From Panacagrimonas sp052389915 (GTDB taxonomy: Bacteria; Pseudomonadota; Gammaproteobacteria; Nevskiales; Nevskiaceae): a DNA stretch of 64,000 bases. The stretch is taken from contig JBQTHL010000014.1 of the NCBI GenBank assembly GCA_052389915.1, positions 186,001-250,000 on the forward strand, read 5' to 3'. Made by a program: the position numbers and the translations under genes. Of this stretch, positions 55,095 to 63,344 are shown in pieces (within the stretch, counting starts at the first letter, position 1; each line of letters starts with the position of its first letter). Under the pieces are notes generated by a model, which had not been told where the DNA came from, made no database searches, and worked only from the letters and a program-made list of their open reading frames with translations.

Positions 55095-56395
55095 GCATTT
55101 ATGGCCGCCTGCTGCTGTGGTTCTGCGCCGCCAACCTCGTCACCCTGGCCGCCAGCATTCTCATCGCGCACGCGATTTTCGAGCGCACGGTCGATCGGCC
55201 GCCGAACGTCGAGGCGCTGGTTGCGGAAATCCGGCAGGCGGTGAACGACGGATCGCAGCCCGCGGCGCAGGGCCGCGACAACGGGCGTCGCTGGTTCCTC
55301 GTGCGCAACGGCGCGAGCCTGTCCGGCGAGCCGCTGTCGCCGATGCTCAAACGTCATCTCGACGAGCTGACGGCGGAAGACACCGAGCTGCGCCTGCCAC
55401 GCGGCCTGTGGGTGGTGTCGCGCAGCATTCAGATGCCGCAAGGGCCGGCGTACCTGATCGTCACGCAGTTTCCACCGCGGCGTCCGGCCTGGGCGCGATG
55501 GCTGCCGGTCGCGCTACAGATCCTGCTGTCGATCTCGGCGATTGCCTGTGTCGGCTGGGTCGTTGCGCGTCATCTGGTGCGGCCGCTCGAACGCATCCAG
55601 GACATCGTGCGCAAGGTTGCGGCCGGCGAATTGTCTAGCCGGGTCGGGGAGCCCGTGACCGCGCGCGACGACGAGTACGGAAGACTCGCACGCGATTTCG
55701 ATCGTATGGCTGCACAAATCGAAACCCTGGTGCTCAGTCGCGACCGGCTGCTGCACGATGTCTCGCACGAACTGCGCGCACCGCTGTCGCGACTGCGCTT
55801 CGCGCTGGAACTGGCACGCGAGGATCGAGCGCCGGATTCGCTGGACCGGGCGGATCGCGAGATCGCACGCATCGATGCGCTGGTCGGCGAACTGCTCGCG
55901 CTCGCGCGCCTCGATCAGGCGGCCTCCGCCGAAGCGCTTCCTCTTCTCGATGTCGAAACGCTCGTTCGCGAAGTCGTCGAGGCAGAACGTCCACACGCGG
56001 CACATCAGGGCGTGGAGCTGGATGTGTCGGGAGAGCCGCTGCACGCACCAGCAGAACGCGAAAGCCTTGCGCGCGCGCTCGACAATCTCGTTCGCAATGC
56101 CGTGCGCCACTCGCCCCGTGGCTCGACGGTGGAGATTCGACTGCAGCGCGAGAACGACCACGCCGTGTTGCGCGTGAGCGACCGCGGACCCGGCGTCGAT
56201 GCCGACGAGATCGGACGCATGTTCGAGCCGTTTTTTCGCGGCCGCGCGGCCCAGGGTTCAGACGGACATGGTCTGGGTCTCGCCATCGTCGCGCGCGTGC
56301 TGCGCGCGCATCGCGGAACCGCGGAAGCGCGACCTCGCGAGGGTGGCGGGCTGGAAGTGATAATGCGTTGGCCGCTCAGCTCGCCTCGTTTGTAG
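55091..56395 (+). CDS. Two-component sensor histidine kinase, CpxA-like
   Basis: 434 residues. Two transmembrane helices (about 8-28 and 139-161) frame a periplasmic domain of about 110 residues; HAMP about 163-215; HisKA with His226 (HDVSHELRAPLSRLRFALELARE, the CpxA-type DVSHELR); HATPase with GPGVDADEIG and GHGLGLAIVARVL. Partner of the regulator before it, with translational overlap. Its stop codon, TAG, is the first part of the REP-like element that follows. Confidence 0.93.
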   Translation: MSIYGRLLLWFCAANLVTLAASILIAHAIFERTVDRPPNVEALVAEIRQAVNDGSQPAAQGRDNGRRWFLVRNGASLSGEPLSPMLKRHLDELTAEDTELRLPRGLWVVSRSIQMPQGPAYLIVTQFPPRRPAWARWLPVALQILLSISAIACVGWVVARHLVRPLERIQDIVRKVAAGELSSRVGEPVTARDDEYGRLARDFDRMAAQIETLVLSRDRLLHDVSHELRAPLSRLRFALELAREDRAPDSLDRADREIARIDALVGELLALARLDQAASAEALPLLDVETLVREVVEAERPHAAHQGVELDVSGEPLHAPAERESLARALDNLVRNAVRHSPRGSTVEIRLQRENDHAVLRVSDRGPGVDADEIGRMFEPFFRGRAAQGSDGHGLGLAIVARVLRAHRGTAEARPREGGGLEVIMRWPLSSPRL

Positions 56396-56480
56396 GAGGG
56401 GCTCTGCCCCGATTGCGGCTCCGGAATCTGAGCGGCAGTTCGACTTGCAAGCGTGCAGTCGGGGCGGTGCCTCTCCTACA
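56391..56480. repeat. REP-like element that supplies the kinase stop codon
   Basis: TGTAGGAGGGGCTCTGCCCC left arm, GGGGCGGTGCCTCTCCTACA right arm. The TAG at 56393-56395 ends the CpxA-like gene. It lies between this gene and the convergent fliD. Confidence 0.88.
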
Positions 56481-56494
56481 ACGAACCCGGCCCT

Positions 56495-57844
56495 TCAGCC
56501 CGACCCATACCCCGGCAGATTCGCCAACTGCTGCGTCAGATAACTACTCGTAGTCTGCCTTTGTCCCAGCAAGGTATCGAGCGCCGTGAACTGCGCGCGG
56601 TAGCGGCGTTCCACCGCGGCGATTCGAAGGTCGAGCGCGTCGCGACGGTCGGAGATGTCGTCGAGTCGCGCTTGCAATCCTTCGGTGCCCGACTTAATCG
56701 CACCACTGCTGCCGAGCACGCCTTCCAGCAGCGCGGACAGGCGAGTGGAATAACCATCGCTGGCACCGAACAGATTCTTCACGCCCCGCGGATCGGCCTG
56801 CAATGCGCTCGTGAGCTCGCTGCTGTCGAGCTTCAGCGTGCCATCGTTCTGCGTGCTCACGCCGAGCTGCGACAGCACGCTGTAGTCGCCCGATCCAACC
56901 ACGCTGCCGAGAATGCCGCGGACCTGCTGCTGCGTCGTGCGCACCGAAGCGTCGCCCGACAGCGGCCCGGCAATCCGGGTCGAGGCGTCGTAGCGGGTGA
57001 AGGTCGAGACCGTGGCCACCAGCGCGTTGTAGCTCTTGACCAGGTTCTCCACCGCCGCGGACGAGGCGCTGGAATCGAGGCTCAAGCCCAGCGTACCGAC
57101 CGTTCCCGGTACGGCCTTGAGGAGGTTGATGGTCACGCCGTCGATGGTCTTGTCGAGCGTGTTCGATGCGCTGCTGTAGGCAAAGCCGTCGATCTCCACT
57201 TCCGCGTCGAGCGCCGTCTGCACGGAACTGGTGTTGACGAACGAGGCACCGCCGATCGCGGCCGCCGAAGACAGGCTCACCGTATTGGCGACGCCCGTTT
57301 CACGTGAGGTCAGTACCAGTCGCGCACCACCGTTCTGGTTAAGGATGACAGCGCTGACGCCGGTGTTGTCGCTGGCCTGATTGATCTTGTCGCGCAGCGC
57401 CGCAAGCGTGTTGTCGCCGTCGGCGAGCGTGATGTCGAAGGACTCGCCCGCGACGCTCAGAGTCACCGTGCCGTTGCCGACGACTGTGCTGGCGGAGGCG
57501 TACACGTCGGTCGCAATCTTGCCCGCCCGCGCAAGCTGAATCACTTCCACGTTGAAGCTTCCGGCGACCGCAGAACCCGAGCTGCTGGCGCTGAACAAGG
57601 TCGGTTCGGACGAGCTTGTGGCCAGCTTGCCCAGGCTGCTGTTGATGCCCTTGAGCGCGTTGACCGCAGTCTGAAATCCGCTCAGCACCGATTTGTAGGT
57701 TCCCAGTGCCGACAGCGTCGTTCGAGCCGTGGTTTCGCGCAGATTCAGGCGGTTTTCCGCCGGTGCGCGTTCGGCCGCGACGAGCTGGGACACCAGGCTC
57801 TGCACGTCCAGACCGGAACCGATTCCTGCGGATGAGATGGCCAT
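56495..57844 (-). CDS. fliD: Flagellar hook-associated protein 2 (filament cap) FliD
   Basis: 449 residues. N-terminal GIGSGLDVQSLVSQLVAAERAP is the FliD signature; the central part is Ser/Thr/Ala-rich; the C-terminal YSTRLSALLEGVLGSSGAI and the coiled region ending LTQQLANLPGYGSG match. It caps the growing filament and guides flagellin folding. Downstream of flaG on the same strand. Confidence 0.95.
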   Translation of the reverse strand: MAISSAGIGSGLDVQSLVSQLVAAERAPAENRLNLRETTARTTLSALGTYKSVLSGFQTAVNALKGINSSLGKLATSSSEPTLFSASSSGSAVAGSFNVEVIQLARAGKIATDVYASASTVVGNGTVTLSVAGESFDITLADGDNTLAALRDKINQASDNTGVSAVILNQNGGARLVLTSRETGVANTVSLSSAAAIGGASFVNTSSVQTALDAEVEIDGFAYSSASNTLDKTIDGVTINLLKAVPGTVGTLGLSLDSSASSAAVENLVKSYNALVATVSTFTRYDASTRIAGPLSGDASVRTTQQQVRGILGSVVGSGDYSVLSQLGVSTQNDGTLKLDSSELTSALQADPRGVKNLFGASDGYSTRLSALLEGVLGSSGAIKSGTEGLQARLDDISDRRDALDLRIAAVERRYRAQFTALDTLLGQRQTTSSYLTQQLANLPGYGSG

Positions 57845-57878
57845 GTCGTTTCTCGATGGAGTGCCGAAGCTCGCGCCC

Positions 57879-58214
57879 TCAGGCGCGCACTTGGATCAGA
57901 TGAGTTTTGTCGGGCGCAAGCATGCGTGCGATGCGCAGCGCTTCTTCACCCGGAATCTGGCGCAGCACCGTTCCGTCCTTCGGATCGACGATGCTGACGA
58001 TCACGCGGCCAGAGTCTTGGTCGACGCGGAATTGGAGTTCCGCCCCGGATTGAGCGGTGCGCACCGCCAGCTCCTTCAGCGCGCTTTGGAGATCGACCGA
58101 TGCTGCCGCGATCATCTGCGGCTCGATCGCTGCGTGTTCCTGATGTGGGGACACGCGAAAGCCGCCTCCGGAAATGGAGACGGCCTTCGAATTGAACTGG
58201 ATGTCGGTGGTCAT
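57879..58214 (-). CDS. flaG: FlaG family protein
   Basis: 111 residues with the FlaG core in its second half (LQFRVDQDSGRVIVSIVDPKDGTVLRQIPGEEALRIARML). FlaG influences filament length. Between fliC and fliD on the same strand; 34 bases before fliD. Confidence 0.92.
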   Translation of the reverse strand: MTTDIQFNSKAVSISGGGFRVSPHQEHAAIEPQMIAAASVDLQSALKELAVRTAQSGAELQFRVDQDSGRVIVSIVDPKDGTVLRQIPGEEALRIARMLAPDKTHLIQVRA

Positions 58215-58247
58215 GAGGACCTCCTTCGAGTTCCCTGCCCGGCTTAC

Positions 58248-58302
58248 GGGAGAGGGTCAGTGTGAGATCGCCTCCGCGACTGCCTCACTCCAACCCTCTC
58301 CC
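58248..58302. repeat. Inverted repeat between fliC and flaG
   Basis: GGGAGAGGGT and ACCCTCTCCC, with an inner GTGAG/CTCAC pair, form a stem that could attenuate read-through from fliC. Same ends as the block inside boxA. Confidence 0.75.
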
Positions 58303-58323
58303 GCAATTGGGGAAGGAGTCCGA

Positions 58324-59466
58324 TTACCCGCGCAGCAGGCTCAGCACGTTCTGCGGCGCCGCGTTGGCCTGGGCCAGAATTGCGGTGCCGGCCTGCTGAA
58401 GCACCTGCGAGCGCGTCAAGTTGGCCGTTTCCTTGGCGAAGTCGGCGTCCTGAATGCGACCGCGCGAGGCGGACAGGTTCTCCGACGTGGTCTGCAAGGA
58501 CGCGACCACCGAGCTGAAGCGGTTCTGCACCGCACCGAGCGAGGCGCGCGCCGAGCTGACCGAGTTGAGCGCCGCGTCGATCTGGCGCAGGGCCGAATCC
58601 GCACCGGCGACGTTGGAAATATCCAGAGTCGCGAAGCCCGTGGTGTTGGCCAGCGCCGTGGTGCCAGCCGTCAGGCCGGTGGTGGCTACTGTCGAGCTGG
58701 CGCCTGCGTGGGCGACGACCACTGAAGCCGAGGTCGAGACCAGCGTGACCGTGGTCGCCGTGTCGTTCACCGCGTACACGCCCGTCGTATCGGCCACGGA
58801 GTTCACCGCCGTACGGAGGCTGGCAGCGCGCTCGGTGGCGCTGGTGTCGGCGGCAATGGCGCCGACGCTGGTGCCGTTGATGGTCAGATCGCCGGCCGTG
58901 ACAGCGGTGAAGGTGCTGGCGGCAGCACCGGTGACCTGGGCGCTGGAATAGGTGCCGAGGTTGGCGGACGAGGAGTCCACGATGGCAGCGATGCTGATCG
59001 TCTGGCCGGCGTTGGCGCCGACCTGGAAGGCCTGGTTGGTGAACGAACCATCGAGCAGGGACACGCCGTTGAACGAGGTCTGCGAAGCAACGCGGTCGAT
59101 TTCCGAACGCAGGGCCTGCGCTTCCACGTTGAGTGCGGCACGATCGGAGGCGCTGTTGGTGGCGTTGCGGCTCTGTACCGCGAGTTCGCGAATGCGCTGC
59201 AGGTTGTTGGTGACTTCCACCAGCGCGCCTTCGGCGGTCTGCGCCAGCGAGATGCCGTCGTTGGCATTGCGCCCGGCCTGGTCGAGGCCGCGGATCTGCG
59301 TGGTGAAGCGCTCGCTGATGGCGAGGCCGGCGGCGTCGTCCTTGGCGCTGTTGATGCGCAGGCCCGAAGACAGGCGCTGCAAGGAAGTCGCCAGCGAAGC
59401 CTGCGAGGTGTTGAGGTTGCGCTGCGCGTTGAGCGAAGAGACGTTGGTGTTGATGGTTTGCGGCAT
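58324..59466 (-). CDS. fliC: Flagellin
   Basis: 380 residues, a short flagellin. Conserved D0/D1 N-terminus (MPQTINTNVSSLNAQRNL, LRINSAKDDAAGLAIS) and C-terminus (LGAVQNRFSSVVASLQTTSENLSASRGRI, ending AQNVLSLLRG-like 'APQNVLSLLRG'), with a Thr/Ala-rich variable middle about 170-300. ATG 59466 has AGGAGT 7 bases upstream. A FliA (sigma-28) promoter lies 94 bases upstream. Confidence 0.97.
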   Translation of the reverse strand: MPQTINTNVSSLNAQRNLNTSQASLATSLQRLSSGLRINSAKDDAAGLAISERFTTQIRGLDQAGRNANDGISLAQTAEGALVEVTNNLQRIRELAVQSRNATNSASDRAALNVEAQALRSEIDRVASQTSFNGVSLLDGSFTNQAFQVGANAGQTISIAAIVDSSSANLGTYSSAQVTGAAASTFTAVTAGDLTINGTSVGAIAADTSATERAASLRTAVNSVADTTGVYAVNDTATTVTLVSTSASVVVAHAGASSTVATTGLTAGTTALANTTGFATLDISNVAGADSALRQIDAALNSVSSARASLGAVQNRFSSVVASLQTTSENLSASRGRIQDADFAKETANLTRSQVLQQAGTAILAQANAAPQNVLSLLRG

Positions 59467-59559
59467 GGTCGTAACTCCTGTTGATGAAAGGTCCCCGCCG
59501 GGCACGTGCCTTTGGGCTTGAGCTTCGGCGGTTTGGATTGAGTGCCGGTGCTGAAGAGG

Positions 59560-59586
59560 TTGTCGGCGGGTTCTGCGAAATCTTTA
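59560..59586 (-). promoter_or_regulatory. Sigma-28 (FliA) promoter of fliC
   Basis: On the minus strand TAAAGATT-N11-GCCGACAA, against the consensus TAAAGTTT-N11-GCCGATAA: 14 of 16 positions and exact spacing. 94 bases before fliC. Confidence 0.9.
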
Positions 59587-59627
59587 GCGTTGATGCATGC
59601 GCTTGATGAGCGGAGAAATGCGAGCGA

Positions 59628-60821
59628 TCAACGGAGAAAGTCGAACAGCGACAGGCCCTGCACGCGCGCGTACGACTGCTGCGCGGCTTGCAGCGCGGTG
59701 AGCTGGAAGCTCAGCCGCGCGGTGGCCTCGGCGTAGTCCAGATCGCGAATACCGGAGAGCGTGGACTGCGATTGCAGGTCGAGCGTGTCGACCTGCTCGG
59801 CCGCGTCGTCCAGCGCCTTGAGTCGATGCCCGACCGTGGAGCGCACCTCGGACAAGTGATCGAGCGCGCCATCGAGTTCTTCCAGCGCGCCGAAGAGCGC
59901 AGTAGCTTGTTGTGCACGGCCGGCCGCGGTGGTGGGCATCGCGCCGGCCAGTGCGGCGAGTTTCTGTGCGGTCGCAAAAATATCTTGTGACTGACTTGGC
60001 GCGATGCTGAAACTGTCGCCGTCCGCAGGCGTACCGCTGACGGCGAGATCGACCCCACGAAAGCGAATGCCGGTGCCGCTTTGGTAGGCCGCTGTCGCGA
60101 CCATGGCGTTGGCGCCGTCGCGAATCTCGTAGTTGCCGGCGTTAAAACTGAGCGTGTAGCTGTCGCCGTCCCAGGCGTTGGCGTCGAAAAGCTTGGCGCT
60201 GTCCAGCTTGGCCGTGCCGGTGTTCGTGCCGGCAGCGGACACCGCAAAGCTGCCGTTGCCGCTGCGCAAATCGAGGAAGACCGTATCGCCCGCGTCGCCC
60301 AGAGCAATGCTGCGCTCGGTGCTGATATCCACCAGCCGCGTACTCTGATTTCCCGAGTAGCTGGCGCCCGAAACATTCAGCGAGAACGGCGTTACGGCAT
60401 CGGCCGAGCCACCAAACAGATATCGGCCCTCGCCGTTGTCGCTGTTGGCGATCGACAGCAACTCGTCGATGCGCGACTGCATTTCCTGTGCAATCGAACG
60501 GCGTGATTCAGCAGACTGCGAAGCGCTGTTGGCCTGCACGGCCAGCTCGCGAATCCGGTTCAAGGCGTCGGAGGCCGAGGACAGCGCATTCTCTTCCAGA
60601 CCGAGATGATGCTGCGCCACCGAAGCATTGCCGCGATAGCGGTCGAGTTGCGCCAGATGCTGGTCGAGCCCCGCCGCCCTCGCCCACTCCGCCGGATTGC
60701 TCTTGGCGCTGACCAGCCTCGTGCCCAGCGACAACTCGTTCTGCGTCCTGCCCAGTTCAGCCTGGTTGCGCAGGATGTTGGCGATGCCCTGCTGGTGCAG
60801 CGCGGAAGTCGAGACTCTCAT
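59628..60821 (-). CDS. flgL: Flagellar hook-associated protein 3 FlgL
   Basis: 397 residues. Flagellin-like N-terminus (MRVSTSALHQQGIANILRNQAELGRTQNELSLG) and C-terminus (LDYAEATARLSFQLTALQAAQQSYARVQGLSLFDFL). Joins hook to filament together with FlgK. Three bases after flgK. Confidence 0.96.
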   Translation of the reverse strand: MRVSTSALHQQGIANILRNQAELGRTQNELSLGTRLVSAKSNPAEWARAAGLDQHLAQLDRYRGNASVAQHHLGLEENALSSASDALNRIRELAVQANSASQSAESRRSIAQEMQSRIDELLSIANSDNGEGRYLFGGSADAVTPFSLNVSGASYSGNQSTRLVDISTERSIALGDAGDTVFLDLRSGNGSFAVSAAGTNTGTAKLDSAKLFDANAWDGDSYTLSFNAGNYEIRDGANAMVATAAYQSGTGIRFRGVDLAVSGTPADGDSFSIAPSQSQDIFATAQKLAALAGAMPTTAAGRAQQATALFGALEELDGALDHLSEVRSTVGHRLKALDDAAEQVDTLDLQSQSTLSGIRDLDYAEATARLSFQLTALQAAQQSYARVQGLSLFDFLR

Positions 60822-60824
60822 GGC

Positions 60825-62465
60825 TTATCTCCGCGTGGCGGCAAGCAGCGATTGGAAAACCGTATCGGCCACTGCAATGACCTGCGCCGCAGCCTGGTAC
60901 GCCTGCTGGAAACGCACGAGATCGGAAGCTTCTTCGTCGAGATTCACGCCTGAAGCCGAGTCTCGCGTCGCCTGAGATTGCGCCAGCAGACTTTCCTGCG
61001 CAGATCGGGCAACGCCGGCCTGCTGCGCCTGGTTGCCGACACCCGCGACCAGCGCCGCCTGAGCCGAGTTGAAGGTACTGCGACCACCATCGAGCACGGC
61101 CTGCGAACCCAGCCCGAGCAGCGCGCGCGCGTTGGTGTTGTCGCTGGAATTCGGCGCGCTACCGGCTGCGGCCGCAGCGACTCTGGCCGGATCGGTGATG
61201 GCAACCCGCAGCTTGCCCGCCGCTTCGCCGGTGGGTCGAACCAGAAAGCGATCGCCCGCCGACGCGGCACCGGACACGTTGAAGCTCAGGCCCTGTGCGA
61301 CAAGCGGATCGGCCGGTGTGCCGGTACCGGACGTCGGCAGCACCGCGCCAGTTGCGGCGTTGGTGAGCTGCCAGTTCGCGCCGTCGTAGCGCAACTGGAA
61401 CTCGCCATCTCCGAGTTGCGCAAGATCGTTGAAGCCCACAGCTACTTGGGCGCTGCCGGTGTTGCTGCGCGCGGCCCGCGCGTCCCCCGCAATCGGCGTG
61501 AAGAAGTTGCCGCCGACCTGCCCTGCCGCATCGACGCCTTGGGCGTGCTGCGCGTTGAAGGTCTGCACCAGCCCGACCGCAATGCGTCCGAGCTGCGCCG
61601 CAGTCGGTTGAATCACTTCGCGCTGCGCATCGAGCAAACCTCCGAGCGCGCCACCACCGATCTGGCGGGTGATGGGCGTGCCGCCGAACGTCACATCGAG
61701 CCGACCGCTGGCGAAGGGATCGTCTGCGATGCCGAGCGGAGTCGTCTGCTTGCCGAGCACCAGCGCCTGGCCGTTGCCGGTGAAGACGTTGATCGAGCCG
61801 TCGTCGGCCTCGCTGGTGGTGATGCCGATCTTGCCGGCGAGCTGCTGAATGAGCTGGTCGCGCTGGTCGAGCAGATCGTTCGGCGGTTGGCCGCCCGCAG
61901 CGCCCTTCGCCTGCGCGATGCGTTCGTTGAGGCCGGCGATGGAGCGCGAGGTCGAGTTGATCTCGTCCACGTTCTGGCGCACGCGTGCGTTGACTTCCGA
62001 TTGCAGCGAATCGAGCTGCCCTTGCAGGCTGCGGAAGCGGGTTGCCAGGCCCTGCGCGTCGCTGACGGCGGACTGGCGGTTGGCGGTGGAGGCAGGATTT
62101 GCTGCGAGCGCGTTGAGACTGTCGAAGAATTCGTTGAGTGGCGTGCCCAGTCCGGTCGCCGAATCCGACAGCCACGTATCGAGCTGCGACGCGATGCTCT
62201 CGAAACTCTCGGCACGCGCGTAACTGGAGCTGTCCGCCACGATGCGCGCGCCGACGAAGGAATCGGTGATGCGTCGCACGCCGGAAGCGTTGACACCGCT
62301 GCCGACATAGCCGTCGCCCGCCGGACCGCCAAGGCGCGAGACCAGGTCCACGCGTTGGCGCGTGTAGCCGGGTGTGTTGACGTTGGCAATGTTGTGCCCG
62401 GCCGTGTCCAGCGCCTTGCGGTAGCTGAGCAACGCGGAGACGCCGGTGTTGAGGAGATCGGACAT
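60825..62465 (-). CDS. flgK: Flagellar hook-associated protein 1 FlgK
   Basis: 546 residues. N-terminus MSDLLNTGVSALLSYRKALDTAGHNIANVNTPGYTRQRV is the flagellar rod/hook signature; C-terminus GVNLDEEASDLVRFQQAYQAAAQVIAVADTVFQSLL is typical. Between flgJ and flgL with 3-base gaps on each side. Confidence 0.97.
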   Translation of the reverse strand: MSDLLNTGVSALLSYRKALDTAGHNIANVNTPGYTRQRVDLVSRLGGPAGDGYVGSGVNASGVRRITDSFVGARIVADSSSYARAESFESIASQLDTWLSDSATGLGTPLNEFFDSLNALAANPASTANRQSAVSDAQGLATRFRSLQGQLDSLQSEVNARVRQNVDEINSTSRSIAGLNERIAQAKGAAGGQPPNDLLDQRDQLIQQLAGKIGITTSEADDGSINVFTGNGQALVLGKQTTPLGIADDPFASGRLDVTFGGTPITRQIGGGALGGLLDAQREVIQPTAAQLGRIAVGLVQTFNAQHAQGVDAAGQVGGNFFTPIAGDARAARSNTGSAQVAVGFNDLAQLGDGEFQLRYDGANWQLTNAATGAVLPTSGTGTPADPLVAQGLSFNVSGAASAGDRFLVRPTGEAAGKLRVAITDPARVAAAAAGSAPNSSDNTNARALLGLGSQAVLDGGRSTFNSAQAALVAGVGNQAQQAGVARSAQESLLAQSQATRDSASGVNLDEEASDLVRFQQAYQAAAQVIAVADTVFQSLLAATRR

Positions 62466-62468
62466 GGC

Positions 62469-63344
62469 TTAGGCGGACCTCTCCGAGCTGGCGGTCCCTG
62501 CTCTGCTTATCGACTCGCTGCGGACCAGCTTGAGCAGCTTGTCGGCATAGGCCGGATCGGTGGCGTAGCCCGCAGCCTGCAAGCCCTGCGCGAAACCCGC
62601 TGCGTTATCGCCTTGCTTCAGCACCTCGGCGTAGCGCGGGTTGGATTTCAGGAAGGCAACGTAGTCGTCGAATGCCGCGCCTACCGATTCGTAAGAGCGG
62701 AATTCGGCCGACACTTTCTGCATGCGGCCGCCGAGATGTTCGTGCGTCGTCTTCTCTAGGCGCGCGCCGTCCCAGCTCTTGTTCGCCTTGATGCCAAAGT
62801 AGTTGTGGCTGGAACTGCCGTCTGCTTTCTTCGCGACGTGCGCGCCCCAACCGGTTTCGAGCGCGGCCTGGGCCATGATCGCCTCGGCAGGCACACCGAG
62901 TTCGCGCGCGGCGCGTTCGGCGTGGGGTTTGATCTGGCCGATGAAGGTTTGCGGACTGTAGGAGGGGCTTTGCCCCGACTGCACGCTCGCCAACCGAAGC
63001 GTGGTGGGTACTCGGGCCGCCGGTCGGGGCATAGCCCCTCCTGCATCCGAGCCCATCATCTGCTTCACCAGCACATCCGCCAGCCCCATGCCCTTGCCAT
63101 CGGACAGGTGCAACGCCATCTGCTGATCGAACAAGTCCTGGTAAAACTCGGTCTGCCCGCCGCCGATAATGTCGTCGCCCAGATTCGCGGCCCGCGCGGA
63201 CTTGAGCAATTGCTGCGTGAACAAGGCTTCGAACTGTTGCGCTGCCTTGCGCATGCTTTCGGGATCGTTCGCGCGCGCCGAGGCCTTCAGACTGGCGAGA
63301 CTGCCGAAGTCCGTGGCCGAGGGTGTGGGCGCGGCGAGGGACAT
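62469..63344 (-). CDS. flgJ: Flagellar rod assembly protein/muramidase FlgJ with a REP-encoded linker
   Basis: 291 residues. N-terminal rod-binding domain about 1-95 (MRKAAQQFEALFTQQLLKSARAAN, QMALHLSDGKGMGLADVL) and a C-terminal glucosaminidase domain about 130-280 (GVPAEAIMAQAALETGWGAH with the catalytic Glu, HNYFGIKA). It opens the peptidoglycan for the rod. The linker about residues 100-130 is encoded by a complete REP-like element (62957-63045) read in frame. ATG overlaps the flgI stop (ATGA). Confidence 0.95.
   Translation of the reverse strand: MSLAAPTPSATDFGSLASLKASARANDPESMRKAAQQFEALFTQQLLKSARAANLGDDIIGGGQTEFYQDLFDQQMALHLSDGKGMGLADVLVKQMMGSDAGGAMPRPAARVPTTLRLASVQSGQSPSYSPQTFIGQIKPHAERAARELGVPAEAIMAQAALETGWGAHVAKKADGSSSHNYFGIKANKSWDGARLEKTTHEHLGGRMQKVSAEFRSYESVGAAFDDYVAFLKSNPRYAEVLKQGDNAAGFAQGLQAAGYATDPAYADKLLKLVRSESISRAGTASSERSA
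62957..63045. repeat. REP-like element inside flgJ (GTAGGAGGGG family)
   Basis: TGTAGGAGGGGCTTTGCCCC left arm, GGGGCATAGCCCCTCCTGCA right arm; 89 bases. Lies in the region joining the two enzyme domains, where length is normally variable. Confidence 0.9.

Noticed and set aside
60978..62759. 593-residue open frame on the plus strand
   Set aside because: Antisense to flgK and flgJ, both certain.
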